A DNA stretch of 64,000 nucleotides, taken from the NCBI RefSeq assembly GCF_024166365.1, contig NC_064830.1:87662721-87726720 (forward strand), read 5' to 3'. The stretch is from Elephas maximus indicus (taxonomy: Eukaryota > Chordata > Mammalia > Proboscidea > Elephantidae). The position numbers and the translations under genes are program-made. The notes below the pieces were generated by a model that was not told the origin of the DNA, did no database searches, and saw only the letters and a program-made list of their open reading frames with translations. This document shows, piece by piece, positions 33,793 through 44,255 of the stretch (position 1 is the first letter of the stretch; the number at the start of each line of letters is the position of its first letter).

Positions 33793-34020
33793 TAATTAAT
33801 TAATTTATTTTTACTGTGCTGTACGTGAAAGTTTACAGTTCAAGTCAGTTTCTCATACAAAAATCTATACACACACTGTTATGTGACCCAGTTGCTCTCC
33901 CTCTAATGTGACAGCGCATGCCTTCTTTCCACCCCGGATTTCCCGTGTCCATTCAACCAGGTCCTGTCCCTTTTTGCCTTCTCATCTCGCCTCCAAACAG
34001 GAGCTAGGGCAACCCTATTT
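33793..34020 (-). mobile_element. L1 3'-end fragment
   Basis: Shares GTGAAAGTTTACAGTTCAAG and CAGTTTCTCATAC with the 3' end of the L1 at 934-2,553. Confidence 0.75.
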
Positions 34021-34284
34021 TTAATCAGGAAAGCCCAAAGTGCCCCAGAACACCCCCTCCTAGCAGACTTTCATTTGGTTTCATTGGCAGAACTTCGACC
34101 CTCAATCACCCCTTGCTGGATCACCCCTTGCAGTAAGGAAGGCTGGGAAAGCTGGAACACAATTGTCATGGTTGGCCAAAACCAATCACAATCCATCCAT
34201 CGCCTCTGGTGAGGCACACTGCTGCCCCCAAACAAAGTCTGGGTTCCATTGGCCAAGGAGAACAAGGGAGGTCGGTGTTGTGGG

Positions 34285-34790
34285 TACGCAGCTGTTCCAG
34301 GTACCAAGAGTGTGTAACAAACCATCCCCAAAGAGAACGGCTTAGAACAACAGCATTTATTTTGCTCACTAATCTGCACTCTGGCAGGGCTCAGAGGGGA
34401 TACCTTGTCCCTGCTAAAACAACAGCTATGTTTATTTTGCTCATGATGCTGCAATTTGGACAGGGCTTGGTGGGGTCAGCTCACCCCTGTTTCCCTTGGC
34501 GTCAGCTGGAGTGTCTGGAAATCTGGGGCCTGAAATCATCTGAAGGCTCATCTGCTCACATGGCTGGTGCCTGGGCTGGGACATCTCAAACAGCTGGCTC
34601 TCCTCAGGCTTCTTTCTGTATCTCTATGTGGTCTCTCCCTTGGACTCCCCTGCAGAGTGGCTTCAGGGTAGATGATCTTAGCTCAGCGCAGGGATCCCAT
34701 GGCATGAGTTGCAAGAAAGAGAGTCCAGCTGACGCTGTATCTCCTTTTGTAACCTAGCTCAGTCACAGCCTTATTTCTGCCACATTCTAT
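34285..34790 (-). repeat. Ancient LTR-like repeat with a duplicated internal segment
   Basis: ACAACAGCATTTATTTTGCT near 34,348 recurs as AACAACAGCTATGTTTATTT near 34,420, each followed by a similar GCAGGGCT or GACAGGGCT stretch. It is LTR-like and unclassified, perhaps MaLR. Confidence 0.4.
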
Positions 34791-34799
34791 TAACTAGAA

Positions 34800-34997
34800 G
34801 GAGCCCTGGTGGCACAGTGGTTAAGCGTTTGGCTGCTAACCAAAAGGTCAGTGGTTCCAACTCACCAGCTGCTCTGGGGTAGTAAGATGTGGCAGTCTGC
34901 TTCCGTGAAGGTGACAGCTTTGGAAATCCTATGGTGCAGTTCTACTCTGTCCTATAGGGTCACTATGTGTCAGAATTGACTTGATGGCAATGGGTTT
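34800..34997 (+). mobile_element. AfroSINE, subtype D
   Basis: Near-consensus: GGAGCCCTGGTGGCACAG, GATGTGGCAGTCTGCTTCCG and GATGGCAATGGGTTTCC. Confidence 0.92.
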
Positions 34998-35024
34998 CCC
35001 TGAAGTGTCACCTCTTGCCAGAAG

Positions 35025-35800
35025 TCCTCCCCCCCACCTCTGTGTCAGTCTGTGCTGCCCTCATCACAGTGTTTCTTAAGCTCAGCTAGTGGTGTCTCTG
35101 GGAAAGAGGGGCTGGGTCTGTCTATTCCTGTCCCCCCAGCTCAAGACCTGGCACAAGAAGTGTACAGAAATAGACACTGACTGACTATATTTTTCATGCC
35201 CATGCCATGGCTTGCCTCCAGGTATTTGCTTATACCATGCCCTCCACCTCCATGCCTTTCCACCTTTTCCTCTCTCTTCCTCCATGGGCCTCCCCACTGA
35301 CCCTTGGAGGCATCCATCAGAGGCCACCTCCTCCAGGAAGCTGTCCCTGCTCCCCCGGGGCTGAATCTCCTGTGTATCACTTACTTGGGGGTCTGTGGCT
35401 GTCTCACCCACCTGGTTGTAAGGTCTCCAGAAGGCATGGCTAGGGCTTGTATCTGTCTGCATCCTCAGCACTTGTCACCGGTCAGGCACACAGGAGGCCC
35501 AAGAAGGAGTGAGTGCAGCAATGAATAAATGAATGAGACTGAACTACAGGTCATCAGTAGTATTGAACTACTAGGTGTCCTCTCCTCTAGGAAGCTAACT
35601 CTTACTCCCAGGGGCTTTGTGGTTTCCCTGGCTCACACCCACCAGGATACTTGATCCCACTGGGCTGTAATTGCCTCAGAGGAGTTTGCCTCCAACCCTC
35701 AGACTGGGAGCTCCTTGAGGACAGGATGGGGTCAAATTCACTCTCTGAGTGCCCAGCACTTCCAGCCCAAGCCTGTACACTGCCTACCTCACCTCCTGTT
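35025..35800 (+). repeat. L2 3'-end remnants, probably two
   Basis: GGCCACCTCCTCCAGGAAGC and, after 35,580, TGGGAGCTCCTTGAGGACAG are L2 3'-end landmarks. Confidence 0.6.
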
Positions 35801-35939
35801 TTCCAGCCCTTCCTGGGTCTCCAGCCACCCTGGCCTTCAGGCATATACTCCAACATGTGAACAAGTCTTCCAACAAGTGAACTGGGTTTCTACCTCAAGG
35901 CCTGTGTACTTGCTGTTCCCTCTCCCTAGCTAAACACTT

Positions 35940-36132
35940 ATCGCAGTCCAGTTGATTCCAACTCATGGCGACTCCATATGTTATAGAGCAAAACGTCTCC
36001 ATAGGGTTTTCTTGGCTGTAATCTTTATGGAAGATTGCCAAGCCTTTCTTTGGGGTACCACTGGGTGGTTTTGAACTGCCAACATTTAGATTGGTAGTAG
36101 ACTACAAACCATTTGTGCCACCCAGGGATCTA
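35940..36132 (-). mobile_element. AfroSINE, subtype G
   Basis: Reverse copy with GTTGATTCCAACTCATGGCG and ATGGAAGATTGCCAAGCC. Confidence 0.85.
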
Positions 36133-36159
36133 TCTCCCTAAACTAGTCTTCCTCATATC

Positions 36160-36310
36160 CTTCTCTTTAGGTTCTCAGTTCAAATGTCTCCTCCACGGAG
36201 AGAGGCCTGCTCTGACCACCTGCCCCGCTCTCTTCACTATTTTCTTGTTGGGCCCTACTATTACCTGAGATGGTCTTACCTGATTTGTTAGTGTGCTTTC
36301 CCACACTCTC
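36160..36310 (+). repeat. L2 3'-end remnant
   Basis: TCAAATGTCTCCTCCACGGA followed by GGCCTGCTCTGACCACC. Confidence 0.6.
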
Positions 36311-36315
36311 AGGCA

Positions 36316-36801
36316 TCAGCAAAGATGTCACTTTAAGGACTAAGGTGCACTTGACCCAAACCATGGTGTTTTCAATCGGCTCATATGCATGCGAAACCTG
36401 GGCAATGAATAAAGAAGACCGAAGAATCGATGCCTTTGAATTAGAACTATGGTGTTGGTGAAGAATAGTGAATATACCACGGACTGCCAGAAGAACAAAT
36501 CTGTCTTGGAAGAAGTACAGCCAGAATGCTCCTTTTAAAGCGAGGATGGCAAGGCTTTATCTCACATATTTTGGACATGTTATTAGGAGGGATCAATCCC
36601 TGGAGAAGGACATCATGCTTGGTAAAGTAGAGGGTCAGGGAAAAAGAGGAAAACCCTCAACAAGATGGACTGACACAGTGGCTGCAACAATGGGCTCAAG
36701 TGTAACAGCCATCATGAGGATGGCACAGGACTGGGCAGGGTTTCTTCTGTTGTACATAGGGTCGCTATGAGTTGGAACCAACTTGACAGCACCTGACAAC
36801 A
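36316..36801 (+). pseudogene. RTE 3' fragment upstream of the IL4R promoter
   Basis: A 486-bp C-terminal and 3' piece of the same RTE as at 4,068. It codes in broken frames for DAFELELW, then YFGHVIRRDQSLEKD and TRWTDTVAAT. It ends GAACCAACTTGACAGCACC. It is 5'-truncated. Confidence 0.9.
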
Positions 36802-36809
36802 GGCTCCAA

Positions 36810-37035
36810 CACTTTTATGGTGATCTACGTAACCTGGGTTCCAATTCCTGCTCTATTGCTTACTTGTTTCATGGCAGAGCAAGTTTCTTAACGGCTCTAT
36901 GCCTCAGTTTCCTCATCTGTAAAATGGGGTAATAGTAATAGCTCCCTCATAGAGTAGTTGTGAGGATTAAATGGGTTAATACATGCAGTGCCTTACAACA
37001 GGGTCTGACAGACTGTATTAGCTATTAACTAAACC
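36810..37035 (+). repeat. MIR-like SINE
   Basis: GCCTCAGTTTCCTCATCTGT, AAAATGGGGTAATAGTAATA and GTTGTGAGGATTAAATGGG. Confidence 0.75.
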
Positions 37036-37041
37036 TTTGTT

Positions 37042-37210
37042 AAGGTGCCCTGGTAGCGAAATGGTTAAGCGCTGGGCTGCGGTTGGAACCTCTCAGAAGC
37101 TGGGCAGGAGAAAGGTGTGGCCGTCTGCCAGCCTTGAAAACCCTATGGGACTTCTACTTTGACCTGTAGGATCACTGTGAGTCAGAATCGACTGGAGGGC
37201 AATAGGTAAA
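37042..37210 (+). mobile_element. AfroSINE, subtype D, with deletion in the head
   Basis: GGTGCCCTGGTAGCG to TCGACTGGAGGGCAATAGG. The B-box region is partly lost. Confidence 0.82.
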
Positions 37211-37242
37211 GGGTTGTTTTCTTATCTAAAAATTTCTGGAGC

Positions 37243-37410
37243 CCAGCCCTGGTGGCGCAGTGGTTAAGAGCTCGGCTGCTAACCAAAAGGTGGGCAGTTG
37301 GAATCCACCAGCAGCTCCTCGGAAACCCTATGGGGTAGTTCTACTCTGTCCTTCCAGCGTTGCTTTGAGTCGGAATCGACTCCACAGCAACAGGTTTTGT
37401 TTGGTTTTCC
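37243..37410 (+). mobile_element. AfroSINE, subtype S, beside the IL4R CpG island
   Basis: Complete copy from CCAGCCCTGGTGGCGCAG to CAGGTTTTGTTTGG, ending about 140 bp before the CpG island starts. Confidence 0.9.
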
Positions 37411-37880
37411 TAGCGTTTTATCGTAGGCGCTCAGAGAAACATTTGCTGAGGAATGAACAAACCTTGGCACTTGTTGGAAGCTGGGCTGTTGGGAAGAGGC
37501 TAAGGATTCGAGTTGGTCCAGCCCCAAACCCAACTGGCCCCTCGGCAAAGTGAGGCGAGGGGGTCGTGGCAGGAGGGGAGGTAGAGGGCGGAGCGGGAGC
37601 CTGGAGAAAATCCGCAAGGCTTTCTTTGCATTTTGATCAGAGAGCGAGGTGGGAACTACTCCAGATTCTGAGCGGAGCGCGGCCGCGTGGAGAGCGTGGC
37701 GGCGAGGATCCTGGTGGGGTGCTGGCCTCGCCCCCAGGAGGGGATGGCGACGCCGACTGCAGGGGGCGGTGGCGACAGTGCCAAGGACGCAGAGTCCAGC
37801 CTCTCCGCCTGGTGAGCCAGCCGGACTCGCTCCCGGGGGCGCGCGACGCCCTGCATTGCCGGTGCGCAGACCAGCCGGGC

Positions 37881-37958
37881 CCGGGGCGGGGCCTGCATGC
37901 AAATCAGCCGTCCCCGGGGCGGGGCCTGCATACAAATCAGCCGGGCCCGGGGCGGGGC
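37881..37958 (+). promoter_or_regulatory. 33-bp tandem repeat of GC box plus octamer
   Basis: CCGGGGCGGGGC starts at 37,881, 37,914 and 37,947, exactly 33 bp apart. The first two units continue with TGCATGCAAATCAGCCG and TGCATACAAATCAGCCG. The first holds a perfect octamer ATGCAAAT (37,897-37,904). The second has ATACAAAT (37,930-37,937). These are the usual sites for SP/KLF factors and OCT1/OCT2. Confidence 0.85.
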
Positions 37959-37984
37959 GCGGGAGGCCGGCGGCCGAGATCCGC

Positions 37985-38085
37985 GCCCAGGAAAGCCCCG
38001 CGCTGCGCTGAGGAAGGTAGGGGCGCTGGGGTCCCCCACTTTTCTTTCGAGGCGCCCGAACGGCGAATGGACCAGGATCGCTCAG
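37985..38085 (+). other. IL4R: IL4R noncoding exon 1 (5' end approximate)
   Basis: The end of this exon, GGCGAATGGACCAGGATCGC then TCAG, resembles the end of the human IL4R first exon as I remember it (GGCGAATGGAGCAGG...CGCAG). A consensus donor follows directly: TCAG|GTAGGA at 38,085/38,086. The 5' boundary is a guess placed after the GC-box/octamer repeat. The exon is 5' UTR, but it contains an ATG at 38,067 that could start an upstream reading frame. Human IL4R has two noncoding exons. I do not see a second one here. Confidence 0.7.
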
Positions 38086-38609
38086 GTAGGATCCGGGGCC
38101 GCGCGCGGAGGAGGTTCTGGGGGACAGCACTGGGGGCGCAGCGAGCGTCGGGGAAGTTCCCGGCCTGCGGCCGGGATCAAGGCGCCGGCGACCCCGCGGA
38201 GCGCCCGGAATCGCGCGGGGAACGCCCTGGCACCCGCCCCGCACTGATCGGGAGCCGGGGAGGGCTTGCCTGTGGGTGATCGGGCACCCAGCACGCCCCC
38301 AAAACTCGTGCTGTCCACGAGATGTCAGGGGGGACGGACCCTCGGGGGCTTTGGGGACGCCACGAGTTTGGGGTGAGGCAGGTGTTGGGCCACGCAGTCC
38401 CCTTCTCCGGGTAATCACTCCAGCCCCGCACGTAAGAGCCAGGACGTTGGTGAGGACTGAAAGAGAGCAAGGGTGTGAAAATTTCTGAAGACGGTGAAGT
38501 TGGAAAGGAGGTCAAGGAAACAAGGCCCTTTGGACTTCTGTGCTCCTCCTCTGAAGATTAATTGGCCCGGATAATAGTGATAAAAAAAAAATAGTGATAG
38601 GGACTTGTT

Positions 38610-38835
38610 TTATGCAAACTTTCCCTGAATATTCAAAGTATCCTGAGGTAAACCTCACAGTAACCTCTCTGTGGTTGGTGCCATGTATCATGGCCATTTT
38701 ACAGGTGAGAACGCTGAGGCACAGGCAGGTCAAATAACTTGCCCAAGGTGATGCCCAATTTTGTTGAAGCAGGATTCGAACCCAGGCAGTCTGACACCAG
38801 AGCTCACTGCCCTCTGTCTCTCAACAATATAGGTC
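38610..38835 (+). repeat. MIR-like SINE
   Basis: ATTTTACAGGTGAGAACGCT, GAGGCACAGGCAGGTC and CAGGATTCGAACCCAGGCAG are all MIR landmarks. Confidence 0.75.
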
Positions 38836-38869
38836 AAACTACTCTGTTCACAGGATTCTCCAGGGAATT

Positions 38870-38960
38870 TGTCTAAAAAGAAGGTTCCCACACTCCTTCC
38901 CTGAAATTCAGATTCAGTAGACCCAGAAATCTGGACTATTATTATTTCTTAAACAAAATC
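38870..38960. repeat. MER5-like hAT remnant
   Basis: TTCAGATTCAGTAGACCCAG and AAATCTGGAC. 38,960-39,690 contains weak MIR/L2-like blocks only. Confidence 0.45.
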
Positions 38961-39689
38961 TGGGTTTTTTGTAGTCAGGCAAGACTGGAGCTCAGCAAAC
39001 TCTATGCTGCTGGGATTTCCAGTGCCCTCAAGCCAGCACCAATCCTGCTTGAAGCCTGATCTCTGGCTTACCCCTCACCCTTTGCAGATGTGACCCACTG
39101 AGCTTCTCCCTTCTGGGTCACCTTTTAGGAGCCTGGGGGATTTGCTGGGACATCAGTCTCTTTATTAAAATCCTAAAGTCCGGTGGGGAAACGGAGGCTT
39201 GGCTGTACGTGTGGCCAGGGTGGCCCGCCCAGTCAGGGGATCCAGAGGCCTGGAATCTCTGGTGCTGCAAAGGCCTCTTAGAACTCAGAGCCCATTACTA
39301 CGGATGGACACACTGAGGTGCAGTGTGAGGTGGTGGCCCAAACTCACTCAGCACTCATTGAGCTCCTACTGTGTGCTTCATGCTCTGGGGGCTAGTGTCT
39401 GCCCTCAAGGAGCTGCCCCCTGGGGAAAAGATTGAGCCAGGGAGGTCGGGGGTGAGCTATGAGGGCAGTGGGAACACACAGCAGGGCAGTGAATAAGGCT
39501 CACAGAACGGGGACCCTGAGCCAGTCTTGAAGTAGAGGTGTTTGGCAGCTGGGAATGGGAGGTAAAGTCATGCTAGGTTGGGCATGGAGGTTGAGACTAC
39601 GGAGTAGGAGAAGGCAGAGAGGGATGGAAAGGTGAGCCGGGCACACCTAAGTGCCTCACTGAGGAGCCTGGATTTTATTCTATAGGCTG

Positions 39690-39870
39690 ATGTGTAAACC
39701 AGAGGAGTCACGATGCAGATTCCTGGGCCCTGCCCTGGACCTCTTGACCCAAATCTCTATGGAAGCTGTGGGAGGCAGCAGGGCTAAAAACTGATTTTGA
39801 GTTACCCTGGTTGCAGCACACCCAGTTGTGACCTGAGGATTTCCACATTCTGGGTGGTGACTCAGTGTCG
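39690..39870. repeat. MER5-like hAT remnant
   Basis: GATGCAGATTCCTGGGCCCT and ACCTGAGGATTTCCACATTC. Diverged. Confidence 0.45.
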
Positions 39871-39976
39871 GATGTGTTTTGTGCAACAAATTCCCAGGGT
39901 TGCGGAAAGCCCAGGCAGGAGGTGGAGGTGCCCCCTCAGACAGTCACGCTCCCTGATGCTCAGATTTAGAAGCAGC

Positions 39977-39996
39977 TTCAAGGAAGCTTCAAGGAA
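39977..39996. promoter_or_regulatory. Tandem STAT-type (GAS) motifs in IL4R intron 1
   Basis: TTCAAGGAA occurs at 39,977-39,985 and again at 39,988-39,996, with starts 11 bp apart, about one helical turn. TTCN3GAA is the general STAT1/3/5 motif. Short motifs arise by chance, so function is unproven. Confidence 0.4.
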
Positions 39997-40165
39997 GTAA
40001 AACCTTTCTAAACCTCTGCTCTCCCTGCGCCTGCTTGGGGAAGAGGGAGGAGAGGGTTTAAGATCTCTGGGGGTGGGGCGGGGCCCAGAAGCCACCCTGG
40101 TCCTCTGTTTTCTCACCTTTGTAAAATTGGGTTTCCTGAGGCTTACTGACCTCACGTTTTATAAG

Positions 40166-40775
40166 TGTCTTAGTTATCTAGTGCTGCTATAACAGAAATA
40201 CCACAAGTAGATGGCTTTAACAAAGAGAACCTTATAGGACAAAGCAGAACTGCCCCATAGTTTCCAAGGAGCGCCTGCTGGATTCGAACTGCTGACGTCT
40301 TGGTTAGCAGCCATAGCACTTAACCACTACGCCACCAGTGTTTCATCCCACAATCCACTAGGCTAGAAGTCTGAACTCAGGGTGCGGGCTCCAGGGGAAG
40401 GCTTTCTCTCTGTCGGCTCTGGAGGAAGGTCCTTGTCATCAGTCTTCCCTTGATCTGGGAGCATCTCAGTGCCGGAACCTCAGGTCCAAAGGATGCACTG
40501 TGCTCCCAGCACTGCTTTCTTGGTGATATGAGGTCCCTCACTGCTCACTTCCCTTTCCTCTTGTCTCTTGAAAGATAAAAGGTGGTGCAGGCCACACCCC
40601 AGGGAAACTCCCTTTACAATGGATCAGGGATATGACCTTAGTAAGGGTGTTACAATCTCACCCTGATCCTCTTTAAACATAAAATTTCACTCACAAATTG
40701 GAGGACAACCACACTATACTGGGAATCATGGCCTAACCAAGTTGACACTTTAGGGGGATAATTCAATCTATGACA
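40166..40775 (-). mobile_element. Solo LTR (ERVL/MaLR-type) with perfect 5-bp target duplication, split by a SINE
   Basis: On the plus strand it runs TGTCTTAGTTATCTAG to CAATCTATGACA. ATAAG flanks it at 40,161-40,165 and 40,776-40,780. Same family as 17,692. An AfroSINE at 40,227-40,344 interrupts it. Confidence 0.9.
40227..40344 (-). mobile_element. AfroSINE, subtype S, tail truncated
   Basis: Reverse copy from TATAGGACAAAGCAG to CCACCAGTGTTTC. The SINE tail is missing. Confidence 0.85.
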
Positions 40776-40854
40776 ATAAGCTGCTAAACACAGTTCTTAA
40801 CACAAAGGAGATCCACAGTAATATTGCAGACTGTTTTTTACCTGTCCAGAACTA

Positions 40855-41020
40855 TGGGTTGGGGGTTAAGAGCATGGACCCTCGGAGCCAGACTGCTCAG
40901 GTTCAAAGGCTGGTTTTGCTACTTACTGTGTGGGGTAGGCAAATTATTTAACTTCTCAGGACCTCAGTTTCCCTACTTGTGAAATAGGAATAATTGTAGT
41001 GACTACTTTATAGGGTTGTT
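40855..41020 (+). repeat. MIR-like SINE
   Basis: TTAAGAGCATGGACCCTCGG, TTACTGTGTGGGGTAGGC and CCTCAGTTTCCCTACTTG. Confidence 0.7.
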
Positions 41021-41243
41021 AAAAAAAAAAAAAAAAAAACCACCAGCTGCCCATGGAGTTGATTCTGACTCATGGCGACCCCAAGTGTGTCAGTAGAACT
41101 GTGCTCCATACAATTTGCAATAGCTGCTTGTTTTGGAAATAGATCACCAGGCTTTTCTTCCAAGGAGCCCCTGGGTAGACTCGAACCTCCAACCTTTTGG
41201 TTAGCAGCTGAGCGGGTTAACTTGTTTGCAACACCCAGGAACT
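41021..41243 (-). mobile_element. AfroSINE, subtype G
   Basis: Reverse copy preceded by an A-run of about 18, with GTTGATTCTGACTCATGGCG and AAATAGATCACCAGGC. Confidence 0.85.
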
Positions 41244-41369
41244 CTTAGAGGGTTGTAGTGAGCATTAAATTAGTATATCTCAAGCATGTTGATCAGAACC
41301 TGGGATGTAGTAAGCACAAAGTATTTGTTAAATAAATATTAATTGCTGTGGCCATGAACCCCATTCTTT

Positions 41370-41990
41370 GGGCCTTAGCCTACCCATTTTGCAGGTGAGA
41401 AAACTGAGACCCAGAGATCTGTGCAGTGGCCTTGCCTAAGTCCCCACTAGGAGAGATGGAGGTATTGGAACCCACTTTCCTTCCCAGCCTGGGTTCTTTT
41501 GCTCTGCGTCAGTTTGCTGGTGTGACCAAGAGGACATGTTTCCAAGAATTCCTCATGGCTGGCCCTGTGGAGACATGCCCAGCCACATATGGCCAGACTT
41601 CCTTTGGCTGTGTTGGAAAAGAGGTCAAGGGCTTGCCTGGACTTTGCTTGGACTTGCTTTTGCCTGAACCATGGTGGGAATTTTGAGGGTGCTGCAGAGG
41701 CTGGGGATCCAGCATCAGATAGAACATTTTTCCTATTGCTTTGTGCTGTGTCTTCCAGCAATTTGCTCTGGTTCTCTGAGCCTGACATAGGCTTAAAGAG
41801 AGGTAGACCCAGGTTCAAATCTGGGCTTGCTGCTTCCTAGGTGTGTGATCTGGAGGAAGTTGCAGAACCTCTCTGAACCTCAGTTTGCTTGTTTGTAGAA
41901 TGGATGTATTTTGGGGTGGAGTTCATGAGATAATTTTTATAGACACCTCGCTCATGGAAGGGGCTCGGTGATTCTTGGTTCTCTCTCCAT
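41370..41990 (+). repeat. MIR-like sequences, two copies
   Basis: GTGAGAAAACTGAGACCCAG near 41,395, and AGGTAGACCCAGGTTCAAAT with TGAACCTCAGTTTGCTTG near 41,802-41,892. Confidence 0.6.
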
Positions 41991-42189
41991 GTAGGACAGT
42001 CAGTTCTCCGTGTCCACCACCTGCCTTTCTCATTTGTTTCTTCTTCAAATATTAATTGAGCACCTCCCACATACCAGGCACAGTGCCAGGTGCTAATGAA
42101 AGCACACAGGACAATCTTTGCTCTCCTGGAGCTTACAGTCTAGTTGAGAGACAGGCAGTACGCAAACATATATGCAGACCTACACCCCT

Positions 42190-42500
42190 GACCTAGAACT
42201 CTGAAATCCACAAGCTCTGAAAACCAAAACTTTTCTCGTGACTCAGTTGGAATCAGACCCTGACCTGAACTAAACGTGAGGCTCTTTAGCATCGTTATCA
42301 TCCTTGGGTGCGGTTTCATATGTCTGGCTGCAGAGAAATTAACATGATTGATCACGGGTGCTGCCCCAGACCCTGTGAGAGGTGGTTATGTCGCGGGGCG
42401 GGTATTTTATGCAAGATGGCCTTTCTCAGGTCTGAGTAATTCTGCATTCTGAAACACATCTGGGCCCAGGACTTCACAGGACAGACTGTGGCTCGCAGTA
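42190..42500. repeat. Ancient interspersed repeat, second copy
   Basis: Shares GCTGCCCCAGACCC, TCTGCATTCTGAAACACATC and the spacing between them with 8,000-8,330. 42,500-43,340 holds nothing firmly recognised. Confidence 0.5.
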
Positions 42501-43345
42501 TCCTGCCAGGTGGTGACAGTGCTGTGAAGTGTAAAAGAGGGCTGGGCAGAGCCCAGAGAGCTTTTCTGAGGAGGACCTGGGGGAGAATGGGCCAGGTGGA
42601 GGGGACCAGAGAATGGTCGAGAGGGCCTCGTCCACCCCACAGACCCCACTTCCTGGCCCCGGTGGAACCTTGCTGTCCGCTCCGTGAGCGCAGTTCTGTC
42701 TAAATGCGTACATCCTTGCCCTTCCGAGAAGTGGTGAGAGGAGGTTTCAGGTTTGGCCCCGACTGACTCATTCTTGCTCCGGGGCCTCTGCAGGCCTCCT
42801 CACTGCCTCGTGTTGCTTAGCAGTATGGCCTCATTGAGGACACTTACCAGCTGGGCACGCTTCTGAGTCCTCACCGCCTCCCCTCCCAGAGAGAGAGGAA
42901 GTGGGTCCTGGTGAGGGGAAGAGGTGGTTTTGAAGGTTTGGAGGGACAGAATTCCTGGAGGGTGGGGTTCTGAGCATTGGGTGTAAAAAAGGACTAAGCC
43001 TCCAGCCTCCAGAGCCAGTTTACAAAGTTAAGAGAAACGAGCACTAACATGTCTGGTCTTGCCATCCCTGGGCTCAGTGCTTACATTCACTCAACAGTAT
43101 GGTGGCCCGTGGGCCAGGTGCAGCGAAGAACACAGGAGCCAGGGCCCGCGTGGACCTGACACTCTAGTTTGGGAGGTGACTTTTGAGCTGAGATCTGGAG
43201 TAACAAGACATATATGGATATCCGAGAAAAGAGTCATCCAGGAGAAGGAACAGCAAGTACAAAGGGCCTGAGGTGGGAACACGCTTGGTGTGTTTGACCC
43301 ATGGCCAAGAGGCTAGTGTGGTTGGACAGGATTAAGTGAGGGGGG

Positions 43346-43508
43346 AAAAAGCCAAACTCATTGCCATCAAATTGATTCCAACTCATAGCGACCCTATAGA
43401 CAGAGTAGAACTGCCCCATAGGGTTTCCAAGGAGTGGCTGGTTGATGGATTTGAACTGCCAATCTTTTGGTTAGCAGCCAAGTTGTTAACTACAGGCACC
43501 ACCAGGGG
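43346..43508 (-). mobile_element. AfroSINE, subtype S
   Basis: Complete reverse copy from AAAAAGCCAAACTCATTG to GGCACCACCAGGGGG. Confidence 0.9.
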
Positions 43509-43534
43509 GAGAGGGGTAGAAGCAGGTTAGGGGG

Positions 43535-44038
43535 TGTCTTAGTCATCTAGTGCTGCTGTAACAGATATACCACAAGTGGGTGGCCTTAACAAAGAGAATT
43601 TTATTCTCTCACACTCCAATAGGTTACCAGTCCACATTCGGGGTGTCAGCTCCAGCGGAAGGCTTTCTCTCTCTGTTGGCTCTGGAGGAAGATTCCTTGT
43701 TATCAATCTTCCCCTGGTTGAGGAGCTTCTCAGGCACAGGGACCCCAGGTCCAAAGGATGGGCTCTGCTCCTGGTACTGCTTTCTTGGGTGTATGCGGTC
43801 CCCCACTCTGCTTGCTTCTCTTGAGAGATAAAAGGTGGTGCAGGCCACACCCCACGGAAACTCCCTTTACCTTGGATCAGGGAGGTGACCTGAGTAAGGG
43901 TGGTGTTACAATCCTACCCTAATCCTCTGAACATAAAACTACAATCACAGAATGGAGGACAACCACACAATACTGGGAATCATGGCCTGAACAAGTTGAT
44001 ACACACATTTTTGGGGGGCCATAATTCAATCCATGACA
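43535..44038 (-). mobile_element. Solo LTR (ERVL/MaLR-type) with 5-bp target duplication
   Basis: A 504-bp LTR, plus-strand ends TGTCTTAGTCATCTAG and CAATCCATGACA, flanked by GGGGG on both sides. Intact copy of the family at 17,692. The single-base flank makes the duplication weaker evidence here. Confidence 0.87.
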
Positions 44039-44054
44039 GGGGGTAAGTGGGAGC

Positions 44055-44255
44055 CAGATACCTGTATTATCACAGCCAACTTGTATAATAACCCTGTGAG
44101 GTAGGGGCTACTCTTATCCAGATTTTATGGATGGAGAATTGGAGGCACAGAGGGGTTAAATTACTTGTCCGGGATCACACAAATGGAAAGTTGGCAGAGT
44201 TGGGCTGTGAACTTGGCAGCTCCAGAGTCCTCAGCGTTAACCACTGTGGACAAGT
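44055..44255 (+). repeat. MIR-like SINE
   Basis: ATAATAACCCTGTGAGGTAG, GGAGGCACAGAGGGGTTAAA and TCCGGGATCACAC. Confidence 0.75.

Larger units (their letters stand above)
37550..38420 (+). promoter_or_regulatory. IL4R: CpG island and TATA-less promoter of IL4R
   Basis: About 0.87 kb of very GC- and CpG-rich, repeat-free DNA. GC boxes (GGGGCGGGGC) occur at about 37,883, 37,916 and 37,949, and an octamer ATGCAAAT lies at 37,897. No TATA box is seen upstream of the proposed exon. It contains the noncoding first exon ending at 38,085 and then runs into intron 1. The long frames on both strands here (up to 379 codons) are consequences of GC richness and are not supported as genes. Confidence 0.85.

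Noticed and set aside
37279..38418. 379-codon frame on the minus strand and several plus-strand frames over the IL4R CpG island
   Set aside because: GC-rich DNA lacks stop codons by composition. The predicted proteins are Pro/Arg/Gly-rich without domains, and they overlap a promoter, a donor site and an AfroSINE.
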